Positions 34,213 through 43,450 of a DNA stretch of 64,000 nucleotides are shown piece by piece. The notes under the pieces were generated by a model. The model was not told where the DNA came from. It saw only the letters and a program-made list of their open reading frames with translations, and made no database searches. Positions within the stretch are counted from its first letter, which is position 1. Each line of letters begins with the position of its first letter. A program made the translations under genes and the position numbers. Origin of the DNA: Candidatus Obscuribacterales bacterium (lineage in GTDB: Bacteria; Cyanobacteriota; Vampirovibrionia; Obscuribacterales; Obscuribacteraceae); contig JAHBVO010000001.1 in assembly GCA_019637435.1 (NCBI GenBank), positions 1,736,001-1,800,000 of the forward strand, given 5' to 3'.

Positions 34213-34806
34213 ATGTTCAGAACCAGATACGTGTGCTTAATCCTCTTACTAGCAGCAGCCCTTATGCCAATTAACTTGATGGGGCACTCGACCAATTCAG
34301 GCACACGTAATCAGACCGTCCGGAATTTTGACACCCAGAAGCTTTTAAACGGATTTACGCACTCTGCGTTTGCTGCTGAGAATGCCGATGTTCACGCAAC
34401 TAAGCGAATTAGTTTTGCAGAACTGGAAAAGTACCAATCTATTCTAGTCACCGCCGATGATGGCGTTTCTAAAACCAATTATGAGGGCGTTCCGCTGCGC
34501 GTTTTGATTTCGGAGCTAGCGCCGGATGCGGATCTTGATACGACCAATGGTTGGAAGGCTCTTGCTCAGAGGAAGCTGGTTGCTGAGGTCACTGGTGATG
34601 ACGGTTATCCTGGGCTTGTAACTGCGCTTGAAATTGCTAAAAACAAAGACGGTGATCGGTACATTCTTGCCACTAAATGTGATGGCAAGCAGATTGAAAG
34701 TGGTCCGCAGTTGATTTGTAAAATGGATTCGGCAAAGACCCGATGGGTCAGAGATGTTGTTCAGCTTCGAATAGTCGAAGTTCCGCTTGCCGAGAAGAAC
34801 GACTAA
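34213..34806 (+). CDS. Exported molybdopterin-oxidoreductase-domain-like protein
   Basis: 197 residues with a signal or anchor at 5-24. The mature part resembles the small SUOX/YedY-type molybdopterin-binding fold: TADDGVSKTNYEGVPLRVLI, DDGYPGLVTALEI, and GPQLICKMDSAKTRWVRDVVQLRI. The molybdenum-ligating cysteine of real enzymes is not obvious, and the domain is short, so this is likely a stand-alone relative rather than a complete oxidoreductase. GAGGAG before the ATG at 34213 sets the start. Confidence 0.65.
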   Translation: MFRTRYVCLILLLAAALMPINLMGHSTNSGTRNQTVRNFDTQKLLNGFTHSAFAAENADVHATKRISFAELEKYQSILVTADDGVSKTNYEGVPLRVLISELAPDADLDTTNGWKALAQRKLVAEVTGDDGYPGLVTALEIAKNKDGDRYILATKCDGKQIESGPQLICKMDSAKTRWVRDVVQLRIVEVPLAEKND

Positions 34807-34843
34807 ATAGAATTTACCGGTTATATGGCGGTTTCGGGGATTG

Positions 34844-34852
34844 TGCTAGAAT
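34844..34852 (+). promoter_or_regulatory. Extended -10 of the PepSY gene
   Basis: TGCTAGAAT, an extended -10 with hexamer TAGAAT at 34847-34852, lies 37 bases before the ATG. The same nonamer precedes the FHA and cupin genes. Confidence 0.45.
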
Positions 34853-34889
34853 CTCTCCCTGTCAAATTGCGACGTACAGGAGAGTTTCA

Positions 34890-35186
34890 ATGAAAAAGCT
34901 ACTGCTAGCTGCTGCCGCGCTGCTAATCTCGGTAAACGCTGCCTATGCCGATGGCGACAATAAGGTCGGCAAAAACGTCAAAATCAAACGCGCCGAGGCT
35001 GAAGCCATCGCTTTGAAGGAAGTACCTGGTACCGTACTAGACGCTGATATCGAGAAGAAAAAGACAGGTATCTTCTGGTATATCGATGTTAAACCAGCTG
35101 ATGGCAAGGTCGCGAAAAAGCAAGTTCGCCTTGATGCAAATACCGGCGCCGTCACCGAAGTTAAGGTCGACGACGATAAAGACTAA
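34890..35186 (+). CDS. PepSY-domain exported protein
   Basis: 98 residues: a signal peptide (KKLLLAAAALLISVNAAYAD) and one PepSY domain (about 28-95), recognisable by AEAEAIALKEVPGTVLDADIEKK, the WYIDVKPADG strand and the VRLDANTGAV turn. PepSY domains inhibit peptidases or bind ligands outside the cytoplasm. AGGAG before the ATG. Confidence 0.82.
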   Translation: MKKLLLAAAALLISVNAAYADGDNKVGKNVKIKRAEAEAIALKEVPGTVLDADIEKKKTGIFWYIDVKPADGKVAKKQVRLDANTGAVTEVKVDDDKD

Positions 35187-35224
35187 GCGCCGGGATTTCC
35201 AAGAGGCGGAATGATGCGGGGCGG

Positions 35225-35233
35225 TGCTAGAAT
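35225..35233 (+). promoter_or_regulatory. Extended -10 of the FHA gene
   Basis: TGCTAGAAT at 35225-35233, 25 bases before the ATG at 35258. No good -35 is present, as expected for extended -10 promoters. Confidence 0.4.
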
Positions 35234-35257
35234 GTCGAAAACTCAATAGGCGTTAGT

Positions 35258-35608
35258 ATGGACAACGAAATCAACACCTCTGGCGCGGCCTTTCTGCTTG
35301 ACCTCGAATCGCAGCGGAAAATTCCTGTTGTTATACCCGTGTGTCGTGTTGGTCGCGACATCGAAAACGACATTGTTCTCGCTGATGATACGTCGATTTC
35401 GAGATTTCATTCCGTCATCAAACGAACCAATGATGAATACTCCGTTGAGGACGCCGAGAGTCGCAATGGTACCTTCGTGAATGGAACCAAGGTCACCGGC
35501 CCCGTCAAAGTCGTTGATGGCGACACGCTCAAGCTTGGAAATATAACGTTCTGGTTTGTCATCGAAGCTGAAACAGAGAGCATTGTTGCCTCTACCAGTA
35601 GTGGCTAG
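35258..35608 (+). CDS. FHA-domain protein
   Basis: 116 residues making essentially one forkhead-associated domain, a phosphothreonine-binding module. Conserved residues: CRVGRDIENDIVL, SISRFHSVI (the Ser/His pair), and DAESRNGTFVNG with the NGT loop. No kinase or phosphatase lies next to it; the downstream gene is an exported protein beginning ten bases after its stop, so they probably share a transcript. Confidence 0.9.
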   Translation: MDNEINTSGAAFLLDLESQRKIPVVIPVCRVGRDIENDIVLADDTSISRFHSVIKRTNDEYSVEDAESRNGTFVNGTKVTGPVKVVDGDTLKLGNITFWFVIEAETESIVASTSSG

Positions 35609-35618
35609 GCTCAGTTGC

Positions 35619-36419
35619 ATGAGAGCTATTTTCTGCCTGGTTATGACGTCTGTGTTCCTACAAGGCGAGGGCGCCTGGGCGAACTGGCGTGATGACAATC
35701 CGAATCAACCCAACGGTTACGCGGCCAGCATGTACCGTTATCATCACGGTACGCCTGATGATGACGGTCCGCACGATGGTTATCGTGCGTCGGAATTCAG
35801 GGCTAGAAATGGACTGGATAGATTTGCACCGCCGTCGGAAGACGATTCCGGAGGCGGTGGACGCTGGGGCGATAGCGGCGGACGGTTCGGTGGGGGAAGC
35901 GGCTTGGGGCGTCACTTCCGGCAGGGGCAAGCGGAGAGTCAGGCGTTCTGGCAGAACCGTATGCAGAGCCAAATGCAAAATCAGCTTAGCCCCGCAGGTG
36001 GTGCGGCGTCCCTGCGGTCTAACTACATGAGACCGGGGCTTGCCACTCAGCCGCAACACTTTCAGCTCACTCCGCAGCAATTGCCTGCGAGTTCGATGCC
36101 GCAGATGCCGATGTCGTCAGCACCCATGCAGCAAGTCCCGGGGCAACAAATGCGTCAGTATCCACCCATGTATGAGACACGGGTTACCAATCCTGCAGGC
36201 GGCTACGCGCAGGGATTCGGAGCAGAGCAAGCGACGGCGCCTGCCTTCCCTGGCAACTATGCCGTGCCGATGTCAAATAGTTATCACTACGCACCAAATA
36301 GCACGGCGTATGGAAATCCGTCGGCTTTGCGTTCTGCTGTGATGCAACATCCGGTCGGCTCGCTGTTGCGGAACAGCCAGGGGGGTTTCAATCGAATTTA
36401 TGCTCCTCAACAATACTGA
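35619..36419 (+). CDS. Exported Met/Gln/Pro-rich protein
   Basis: 266 residues. A signal peptide ends near GAWAN at about residue 22. The mature part is low complexity: Asp/His-rich early (YRYHHGTPDDDGPHDGY), then Gly/Ser, then Gln/Met/Pro (SSMPQMPMSSAPMQQVPG). It has no folded domain that I can name. Start at 35619 follows the signal-peptide reading; the frame extends 63 bases into the FHA gene. Confidence 0.65.
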   Translation: MRAIFCLVMTSVFLQGEGAWANWRDDNPNQPNGYAASMYRYHHGTPDDDGPHDGYRASEFRARNGLDRFAPPSEDDSGGGGRWGDSGGRFGGGSGLGRHFRQGQAESQAFWQNRMQSQMQNQLSPAGGAASLRSNYMRPGLATQPQHFQLTPQQLPASSMPQMPMSSAPMQQVPGQQMRQYPPMYETRVTNPAGGYAQGFGAEQATAPAFPGNYAVPMSNSYHYAPNSTAYGNPSALRSAVMQHPVGSLLRNSQGGFNRIYAPQQY

Positions 36420-36671
36420 GCCGCGCTGCTGTTGGCGGTCACCACATGTAGTGCAGGCTTAAATGCCCTGACGGCTAAAAATTAATTTGCCGGAATTTCG
36501 AGCTCGAATAGGTTTTAAACTGGATTCGTCAACGGCGAAAGTATATCCAGACTGGATTTAAGGTCGACTGGATGGTTATCTGACGCATGTGCGTATAACC
36601 ACATTAACAACATCATTCGGATTGATATAGGCTAGGATGTAAATAGGAATCCCCAGCTTCGGACGTCAATC

Positions 36672-36875
36672 ATGAAAAGGCAAGGAAAATCACCAAACCG
36701 CAAACCCGCCGAGAACGAAGGTGGTACGTCCAGGCGAGCCAGTTCCAAAAAGTTCCGTTACGGCTGTCCCTGTCGGGATGGCTGCGAGCCAATGCCGGGG
36801 TTCAATCCTTCGAAGAACAAGCCGGCGACGGAAACGAAGGTGGAAACACAATCGGTCGATTCCGACGACATCTAG
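36672..36875 (+). CDS. Small basic CxC protein
   Basis: 67 residues, strongly polar. A short Cys group CPCRDGC sits in the middle of a Lys/Arg/Ser-rich chain. No Shine-Dalgarno sequence and no known family; the coding-like composition and position in a 480-base gap make it a possible gene only. The preceding 250 bases hold no other clear feature. Confidence 0.4.
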   Translation: MKRQGKSPNRKPAENEGGTSRRASSKKFRYGCPCRDGCEPMPGFNPSKNKPATETKVETQSVDSDDI

Positions 36876-36897
36876 TTAGAACGCCTGTTTTGTTCGA

Positions 36898-37848
36898 TTA
36901 ATCTGATTTGCTTTTGCTGTCTGTTGGCGAAGCATCAGCAGCTTCGTGTTTTTTTGCTGTGTCGTCGGCGGTTTTGTTGGTTGTCGATTCTTCTGCTGAC
37001 GCGCCTTTGTCTTCACTAAGAGCGCGGATGGCAAGTTTCAGTTTCGTTAAATATGTGTCGGGCTCCGCGAATCCGGAGATATTGGTATTAGCCTTTTTAT
37101 TGACGTCCAGTATACAAGTGCACGGGAAGCCAGTTACCTTCAGTGCTGAGGCAAGCGATGTTCCTTCGCCCTTGTCCTCAGCATTTAGCTTCACGCACAC
37201 GAAGTGGTCATTCATGAACTTGGCGACAAATGGGTCTGAAAACGTCTTCTGGTCCATAACTTTGCACCAGCCACACCAGTCAGTGTAGACGTCTATCAGG
37301 ATCAGTTTGTCGGTTTTCTCTTTGCCGTCGATAAGGGGCGCGACATCTTTGCGCCAGGTGATCTTTGCATCCGGAGGTGTCTCTGTTGTTATACGTTCGA
37401 GCTTTGTGTCCATGACGATCTCGCCGGCCACGTCTTTCCGGTCAACGCAAAGTTGTTTCACCTTTTTCAGGTCTGCGACGGCCTTGTCCTTTTGGTTGTC
37501 ACCGAGGTAGGCTTCAGCTCTCATTATGTAGAGATTGTCTTCATCCGGGCTGTTGGTGATCGCGATGTTCAACGAGTCAACTGCCTCTTTGTACTTTTTG
37601 TCTTGGGTTAAAATCAGTGCTTTGGCCGCATAAGCGACGAAGAATTTCGGGTCTATCGCGATGGCGCTATCCAGTTCTTCCAGCGCTTTCTTTGCATCGC
37701 CGGCTTTGTGGCTAGCGAGCGCTTGTTTGACTAATTCGCGATACTTCGGGTCCGATTCCTTTTGCTCCTCAGCGAATGCGGCACCGGTGGTCAAAAGAAC
37801 TGAGACTGCCAGGCAGGCTAGTGCGCGAGCAAATGGAGCTAGAAGCAT
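36898..37848 (-). CDS. Exported TPR-thioredoxin protein
   Basis: 316 residues. Signal peptide (1-28). Two to three TPR repeats at about 35-125 (ALASHKAGDAKKALEELDSAIAIDP). A thioredoxin-like domain at about 165-275 has the active-site W-C-G-W-C in VYTDWCGWCKVM and the cis-proline-like FPCTCI. The tail is Lys/Asp/Ala-rich and disordered. It is likely a periplasmic disulfide reductase or isomerase with a scaffold attached. Start at 37848 after GGAG. Confidence 0.83.
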   Translation of the reverse strand: MLLAPFARALACLAVSVLLTTGAAFAEEQKESDPKYRELVKQALASHKAGDAKKALEELDSAIAIDPKFFVAYAAKALILTQDKKYKEAVDSLNIAITNSPDEDNLYIMRAEAYLGDNQKDKAVADLKKVKQLCVDRKDVAGEIVMDTKLERITTETPPDAKITWRKDVAPLIDGKEKTDKLILIDVYTDWCGWCKVMDQKTFSDPFVAKFMNDHFVCVKLNAEDKGEGTSLASALKVTGFPCTCILDVNKKANTNISGFAEPDTYLTKLKLAIRALSEDKGASAEESTTNKTADDTAKKHEAADASPTDSKSKSD

Positions 37849-37963
37849 GATGATCTCCAAAGTAGGTTATCTGTGCAGCTTAGCAGGTTTGAGCCAACTA
37901 ATCCCGTTCAACAGCGGCGCTTCGTGCCTTCCTTTCAGACCCGATAGTTTGTTGGCCGGTCAT

Positions 37964-39190
37964 TTATTCCTGGGACTGTTGGAGAAGAGAATCCAGTCTT
38001 TCCTGCAGCTTTTCCATGAAAACCTCTCGTAATTTTCTAACCGCGGACAACTTATTTTGAGTGTATTCCTCTACAAATGGTGAGACGTCGATGGCTTCAC
38101 CAGGCGAGATGACGCATGATTGGCGGCCCTTCGGCGTAATCAGTCCGGTAACTTCGCTCTCGATGAAGTCCAAAATTCTGCAGTTTTGAATTGGTCTTTC
38201 GCGGTGCAACAGCATCCGTTGAAGAATTAGGAGACGCTCTATGCGCTCGAAGTCGCTTCTCAAGCTCGGCTTGGGAAGACCGGCACAGTGAAATGCTTTC
38301 GGGTTAGTCGCCACGGAATCAATTTCTAAATCTCCTTCAACGTGGTTGCGAACGAAATAAAGTTTCTCTATCAACGATAGTGATGCTTCCGGCTCAACAT
38401 TTTGATTAATAGAAATTCGCTCGAGAATCTCTTTGCCAGCCAATTCCGAGAGATGCTCGAGGCTGCCTTCTGGTCGTTGGAGACCGTATGAGCTAAATAC
38501 CTTTGACAGGTAAGCATCGATGACCGCATCGATTTGGTCGACTATCTTTTTGTTTTTGTCGTGCTTGATTCCGAGTCGCTTACCAATCTCTTTAACGGCG
38601 GGGGAAACTGCAATGTCCAAACTATCTTCCAGTGAAAACTTGATTGCCGCAGGGATGAGCACGACCGGCGCTTCTCCCTTAATCGAGTTTTTGTCCTTCT
38701 TGTTCAGATCATCCTGAACGTCAAGCACGATATGGAAAATGGCTTTTTGCATATGGTGCAGTTCTTCATAGTCTGCTGTTATTTCCGCCTCCGGAAAAAC
38801 AACCAGCTTCTTTTTTGCCTCCATCAGGATTTTTTTTGTTCTGGAAATCGAGTGAAAGTCGGCCTTTCCGCGAGCGACGGAGTAGCAGCCGAGGCTTTGA
38901 AAGAGCCAACCTCGCCAACCGTTGTCCCAGTCAAAGCATTCTCGGGCGACGATCACGTAGAACTGCTGATTGAGATAGTCGGCCAGTTTGAATAATGCGA
39001 ACGGATCCTGGCGATCAGGATGGTTTAAAAGAATTACTGCTCTTTTGTGTTGCCTTACGGCGTCAAGAAGTTCTTTGCTGCCGCGAACCTCGATCGAAAG
39101 TCGCTCTCTATATTTCAGCCAGAGAGGAAAGACGAGTCTGAAAAAGCCGATTACTAACTGATTTGGCTTAGGCTCTCTGAACTCGGACAT
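37964..39190 (-). CDS. PlsC-like acyltransferase
   Basis: 408 residues. N-terminal acyltransferase domain with NHPDRQDP (the NHx4D motif with catalytic His) at about 56, GCYSVARGKADFHSI, and FPEAEIT in place of FPEGTR. The last 200 residues are helical and charged and not part of the standard enzyme. It probably acylates a lysophospholipid or related lipid at the membrane. The changed FPEG motif makes substrate guesses weak. Confidence 0.72.
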   Translation of the reverse strand: MSEFREPKPNQLVIGFFRLVFPLWLKYRERLSIEVRGSKELLDAVRQHKRAVILLNHPDRQDPFALFKLADYLNQQFYVIVARECFDWDNGWRGWLFQSLGCYSVARGKADFHSISRTKKILMEAKKKLVVFPEAEITADYEELHHMQKAIFHIVLDVQDDLNKKDKNSIKGEAPVVLIPAAIKFSLEDSLDIAVSPAVKEIGKRLGIKHDKNKKIVDQIDAVIDAYLSKVFSSYGLQRPEGSLEHLSELAGKEILERISINQNVEPEASLSLIEKLYFVRNHVEGDLEIDSVATNPKAFHCAGLPKPSLRSDFERIERLLILQRMLLHRERPIQNCRILDFIESEVTGLITPKGRQSCVISPGEAIDVSPFVEEYTQNKLSAVRKLREVFMEKLQERLDSLLQQSQE

Positions 39191-39297
39191 CGGGATTGCT
39201 TGGAAACCTGTTTGCGTTGGCGTCTATAGGCTACGTGCGTTTTAGCTGTCATGAATGATAGAGTACTAATCTGCATTTAGCACAAGGATGGAGAGCT

Positions 39298-39732
39298 ATG
39301 AAAATTCAGCTCATTCGGCAACTCTCGGAGCTTGATGGCGGAGAATTCTTAGAGATTTTTCCAGGTCCGTATAAGGGAAGATCATGGAATGAGCAGTCTG
39401 TTTATGTCGAGGACCGCGCCTTCTCGTTGTTGGAGGGGCTAGTCAAGCGTCATGCGGACAATTTCGACAATCGAGCCAATACTCAGATTTCAAAAGAGCA
39501 ATGGGAGTCCATTATCAATGATTTAGACGCTCTCGGCGCAGCGCTTGCAAAGTCAAGCGGTGTAGACGATTTGAACGGTCACGTTTCTTTTCGCGATGCC
39601 ACTATAAGTGGTGAGTTCGCTGCCGACTTCCAGGGAAATAAAGCGAAGCTCTTGTCGTTGATAGGCGATTTGAAAACGTGGCTGAAGCAGGAGCTGGGCA
39701 ACCAAACCGTGATTTCTATTTTAGGAATTTGA
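39298..39732 (+). CDS. Conserved-looking protein of unknown function
   Basis: 144 residues, soluble, mixed alpha/beta: an N-terminal strand (IQLIRQLSELDGGEFLEIFP) and later a long helix (AKLLSLIGDLKTWLKQ). GGAG lies close before the ATG. I do not recognise it. The next gene lies 142 bases further on. Confidence 0.6.
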   Translation: MKIQLIRQLSELDGGEFLEIFPGPYKGRSWNEQSVYVEDRAFSLLEGLVKRHADNFDNRANTQISKEQWESIINDLDALGAALAKSSGVDDLNGHVSFRDATISGEFAADFQGNKAKLLSLIGDLKTWLKQELGNQTVISILGI

Positions 39733-39874
39733 GACGTCCGCGGACAGCTTGCGCAAAATTTGCAGTGCGATCGCGCCTTATTGATAAATCACCGCGCTTT
39801 GAACAATTGCCTGGTATGTTATTTGCTGCCGGTCTAACCGGTTTAGAATATGGCAGTCGGCGAAGGTTTACACA

Positions 39875-41545
39875 GTGAAAATTACCAGGGTTCAATCGTG
39901 GACGTTAATGCTTGCTTCAACTGTTTTTATGGTTGGGAGCGATGCAATGGCGGCGTCCATGCCGCGAACTTCTGTCGGGACGGGTATCTCGCAAGAGGAG
40001 AATGATGCTTCGTCCGTCGGGTCCTTATCCGACATCGATCATTTTACTAATGCTCAAACCGTCGGTCGTGCAACCGCATCTGATACCACGTCGCATTTCA
40101 GGCTTGATGAAAATCAAGTTTTGGCAGCTGAAACACCAATCCTGGATGCCGCATCAGACGGTTTGATGGCACAGGGCGATATACCTCAAACACCAATTCT
40201 CAGGGAAGGCATCAGCACCAGCCCATCTAACCTGGAAACCCAGATCGATAATCTGTCGCTGCAGATACTTTTGAAGCAAGTCGACCTGGAGCGATATAGT
40301 ATCCACTACAACCAGGAGGCTGTGAAACAGGGGCGCTGGAAGGGCTGGCGATACGGCTTTTGGAATGAAGTGAACTCCGGGCTCGCGCTTGGTGGTGGTA
40401 TCACATCAGTGGCAAACCGGGGCAAATATTTGCACAAGCCCGGCGGGGTGAGGCGGAGGACTCAAGAAGGCGCCAACATAGTGCCGATGGTTGGTTCCAT
40501 TATCGCAGCAAGCGCTGCTGGTGGCGAATTCGGTATCAACTTGATGCACGAGTTTCAGGCTCACCAGAGGGGTTATGGTTCTAACCAAGCAAAACAGAAA
40601 ATTCTGGCTTTGCGCGGCGAGATCAATGGTTTGCTGGAGAAGCGCGACAGCCTTGTAAGAGTTGAGGCTTCCGATCCGACTCTGGCTGGTCGCTTTGAAA
40701 TCGACCAGATCGAAGGACGGGTTTTGCGCGATATGCGCGATCAGAAATTACAGCAGTTCGAGCGCTTCCATCTAGCCAAGCGAAGGCAGTATTGGTTTCA
40801 ACAAATGCAGTACCTCTTCGACATTGCGAAGAACGTGACTAATGCGGTCGGTTGCGAACAAGCCTATCAGTCCTTACACAAACGGCATCGTTACTACAAC
40901 GGCAATGCCGGTGTGCTTTTCGTAGTATCGGGTGGATTGACTATGGTTGGTCCGGTCGCCAGTCGCCTATTCGGGAAGGTGATGGTGGAGCAGCAACGGC
41001 GATCCCTGCGAGGCATTACCCGAACAGATGAGGACGCCACACTTGCTCAACTCAAGAGCGATCACGCGGCCCTGGATCAGCTGACGAGGAGCGGAAAGAT
41101 ACCGGCAGAAAAAGTTGATGTCGTGTTGAACAGATCAGCTGTTTATGCCAATGGCGAGAAACAGTTTGAAAACGAAATTCGGAAAAGCGAATCTGCAAAC
41201 GCCAGAGCGAAACTGGTGGCAACACAGAATATCGGTGCTGCCCAGTACGTCGGTGGCTCCAAGGTGGCAAGCGGCATTCTGTTCATTTTGCCGGGGTATG
41301 ACAGTCGCTACAACACCAAGGGGTTCCGGTCCGACCGCGCCACCAACAATGATCTGTTCGCAGCTGCGGTCGTCGGATTGCCGGCAACGACGTTCTCTAT
41401 AATCGATACATTGAGAATCAACATTCAGGGCGAAATCGCACGCCAGAAGCAGCTTAAAGCCGGAACCCATCCGAGCCAACTTGCTAAGAAAAGACTGCAA
41501 GAGTTGGATGAGCTTGAAGCTTCAATAAAGGCTGACATGCGATAG
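39875..41545 (+). CDS. Large exported/membrane protein of unknown function
   Basis: 556 residues from a GTG. A signal peptide (8-28, SWTLMLASTVFMVGSDAMA) is followed by a polar region, coiled-coil segments (LETQIDNLSLQILLKQVDLERY; EINGLLEKRDSL) and several hydrophobic helices near 165, 205, 345 and 505 (VLFVVSGGLTMVGPVASRLF). The mixture of coiled coils and hydrophobic helices is reminiscent of envelope or secretion-associated scaffolds, but there is no named domain. AAGG lies eight bases before the GTG. Confidence 0.65.
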   Translation: MKITRVQSWTLMLASTVFMVGSDAMAASMPRTSVGTGISQEENDASSVGSLSDIDHFTNAQTVGRATASDTTSHFRLDENQVLAAETPILDAASDGLMAQGDIPQTPILREGISTSPSNLETQIDNLSLQILLKQVDLERYSIHYNQEAVKQGRWKGWRYGFWNEVNSGLALGGGITSVANRGKYLHKPGGVRRRTQEGANIVPMVGSIIAASAAGGEFGINLMHEFQAHQRGYGSNQAKQKILALRGEINGLLEKRDSLVRVEASDPTLAGRFEIDQIEGRVLRDMRDQKLQQFERFHLAKRRQYWFQQMQYLFDIAKNVTNAVGCEQAYQSLHKRHRYYNGNAGVLFVVSGGLTMVGPVASRLFGKVMVEQQRRSLRGITRTDEDATLAQLKSDHAALDQLTRSGKIPAEKVDVVLNRSAVYANGEKQFENEIRKSESANARAKLVATQNIGAAQYVGGSKVASGILFILPGYDSRYNTKGFRSDRATNNDLFAAAVVGLPATTFSIIDTLRINIQGEIARQKQLKAGTHPSQLAKKRLQELDELEASIKADMR

Positions 41546-41638
41546 CGCAATGACAAGCCTCAATTCTGGTGTTCTCAGCCGTCAGGAATTCAGCCTTATC
41601 ATACTACGAGGGGAAAAAAATCACCCTTTCGTCCGATT

Positions 41639-41977
41639 GTGGATCGATTGCCCAAATGCGAATATGCAATTGGTGACCAGACTCGCATGTCGTCAAATAC
41701 CATGGAAAACGACCGCCAGCCATATTTTGAGTGTGAAACCCAGACACGGGAACGCCCTGAGTTTTGGGAAACTATAAGCATAAGCAATGCCAGTCGCAGC
41801 ATTGAGCGAATCGTCAACGGTCAGCAGCGTCGCCTCTATGACGTAGACCATCCGGATTACGATATGGTCATTGAGAACGCCAAACGTTATTACCCGCAAT
41901 TAGCGCCTGGGCGAATTTGCTATTATTATCGCTTTGCCGACGGCCGCGAAAAGGTCGAAACAAAGAATTTCGACTGA
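41639..41977 (+). CDS. Small hypothetical protein
   Basis: 112 residues from a GTG, or 96 from an ATG 48 bases downstream. Charged and aromatic, with the segment RYYPQLAPGRICYYYRFADG. No signal peptide. Coding is supported only by length and composition; there is no clear Shine-Dalgarno sequence. Confidence 0.45.
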   Translation: MDRLPKCEYAIGDQTRMSSNTMENDRQPYFECETQTRERPEFWETISISNASRSIERIVNGQQRRLYDVDHPDYDMVIENAKRYYPQLAPGRICYYYRFADGREKVETKNFD

Positions 41978-41996
41978 GCCGCAGAGGGCATATAAT
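41969..41996 (+). promoter_or_regulatory. Possible promoter of the WLWAWAN gene
   Basis: TATAAT at 41991-41996 with a weak -35 (TTCGAC) 16 bases upstream. A TGACGCT/AGCGTCA hairpin starts five bases after the -10. Confidence 0.4.
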
Positions 41997-42109
41997 GTCT
42001 TGACGCTTAAAGAGCGTCAGGCAACTCCTTTTCGGCAAGATCATTGAAACATCCACATCTCCAGAAACATATTTGCTCTCACTGTTCGGCGCGTACTGAA
42101 TCAGGCATG

Positions 42110-42541
42110 ACCGATCACGAATTTGCACAACTGTTGTCGCTTTGTGACCGCGAATTTGTAGAGAAGCAAGAGAAATTTCAGATGTGGATTGCCACTAGCG
42201 GGATGTGGTTTTACGACCTTGAAGAATGTACTCTCACTCTGGGCGACACGAAGTTTGAGGTGACGCCGATTGGTACTTTCGGCGCGAGCTCCGGTACTTG
42301 GCTCTGGGCTTGGGCGAACAGTGAATTCCCCCCTAACGCTATCGAGCGCGCGGAAAAATTGAAGTGTTTGTACGAGCTCACGGGATGGGAAGTGTTTGAA
42401 AATCCGGGCACCCATGCGACCGTCGATGAGTTGCAAATATTCAATTTGCTAGCCATCCACATTCTGGACTCAGTAGGCTTGTTTCAGGATGGAGAAGGCG
42501 GTGAGCCGGCTTTGTACCTTGCAGTTCACGAGGCGCAATGA
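42110..42541 (+). CDS. DUF6882-like protein
   Basis: 143 residues. The hallmark is a mid-protein FGASSGTWLWAWANSEFPP, followed by RAEKLKCLYELTGWEVF and VDELQIFNLLAIHIL, the pattern I associate with DUF6882. Function unknown; it is soluble. I start at the ATG at 42110; the frame extends upstream to a TTG with an N-terminal CSHC cluster that could also be real. Confidence 0.6.
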   Translation, partial: TDHEFAQLLSLCDREFVEKQEKFQMWIATSGMWFYDLEECTLTLGDTKFEVTPIGTFGASSGTWLWAWANSEFPPNAIERAEKLKCLYELTGWEVFENPGTHATVDELQIFNLLAIHILDSVGLFQDGEGGEPALYLAVHEAQ

Positions 42542-42595
42542 CCTCTGCAGTCGCACCACCAACGGTGCGCTTCCTTCAATTGTCTCAAGCCCAAG

Positions 42596-43450
42596 CTATG
42601 GTTCATCTTCTTCCAGTTTGATTTCCAAGCGTGCGCCATGCTTTGCCAGATTATCCAGGTCTTGTTTGTCCTTGATAGTGCTCTCGGCAAGGTCTCCGTC
42701 ACTCTCGTAACGTGGCGGGCCAAGAGCGTTTAGCAAAAACTCGTATTGGCGACGGCGTGGTTGGTCGGTGATATCTTCAATGTTCATTCTGATCAAATGA
42801 AATGTAATCAGTTCGCCATCGCGAAGTACAGTTATATCCACGGGCGTTCCTGCCCGTCCACCGACTATCTGCCAGAGCACTCGCTGAGCTTCTCCATGTT
42901 TGAAAACATGATTCTTTGCTTTGACAAGCAGATCGCCTTTTCGCATTCCTGCGCGCTCGGCAGGTCCATCTTTCAGAAGACCCGTAACTGTCGGACCACC
43001 GGAGCCGAAAACCGGAGTGAGCGCGTCGAGTCCGATGATTCCATATTCCATTTTTCTATACTCTTCCGGGGAGAGCATCGGTTTTCGCTTGCCCAGGTCA
43101 AGCGCGGGATTCGTGCTGGCGCCGGCCATCAGTTTAAACAGTCCCTGTGAGTTGCGTATCAGTTCGCGAAGGCTTTGCTTCTCAATTTTGACTGTTTTAG
43201 TTTCTACCAACTCCGTGTCAAGAGTGGAATCGTTTTGCTCAACCCCACCATTCAAAACTTTTTGCTGTTCGCTCTGAGTTTGCGCCGGTGCAGTCGTGTC
43301 TATCGCGCCTGTCTGTTCTTCGATTTGGGCAATCGTTTCTCCGGCAAAGGCTGAGCTTTGAACCGAACAGCAGATCAGCAAAGACATGGCGAAGCTGGCG
43401 CCACGAACCGAACGTCTTGTAGAGCCGCTAACTTTGGACGATATGTCCAT
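42596..43450 (-). CDS. Exported PDZ-domain protein
   Basis: 284 residues. A signal peptide (about 17-40) leads to a Gln/Thr-rich segment with LNGGVEQND, then a PDZ domain at about 130-220: IGLDALTPVFG, GPAERAGMRKGDLLVKAKN and GRAGTPVDITVLRDGELITF. No protease domain is attached. It probably tethers or senses exported proteins. GGAGG eight bases before the ATG at 43450 sets the start. Confidence 0.8.
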   Translation of the reverse strand: MDISSKVSGSTRRSVRGASFAMSLLICCSVQSSAFAGETIAQIEEQTGAIDTTAPAQTQSEQQKVLNGGVEQNDSTLDTELVETKTVKIEKQSLRELIRNSQGLFKLMAGASTNPALDLGKRKPMLSPEEYRKMEYGIIGLDALTPVFGSGGPTVTGLLKDGPAERAGMRKGDLLVKAKNHVFKHGEAQRVLWQIVGGRAGTPVDITVLRDGELITFHLIRMNIEDITDQPRRRQYEFLLNALGPPRYESDGDLAESTIKDKQDLDNLAKHGARLEIKLEEDEP

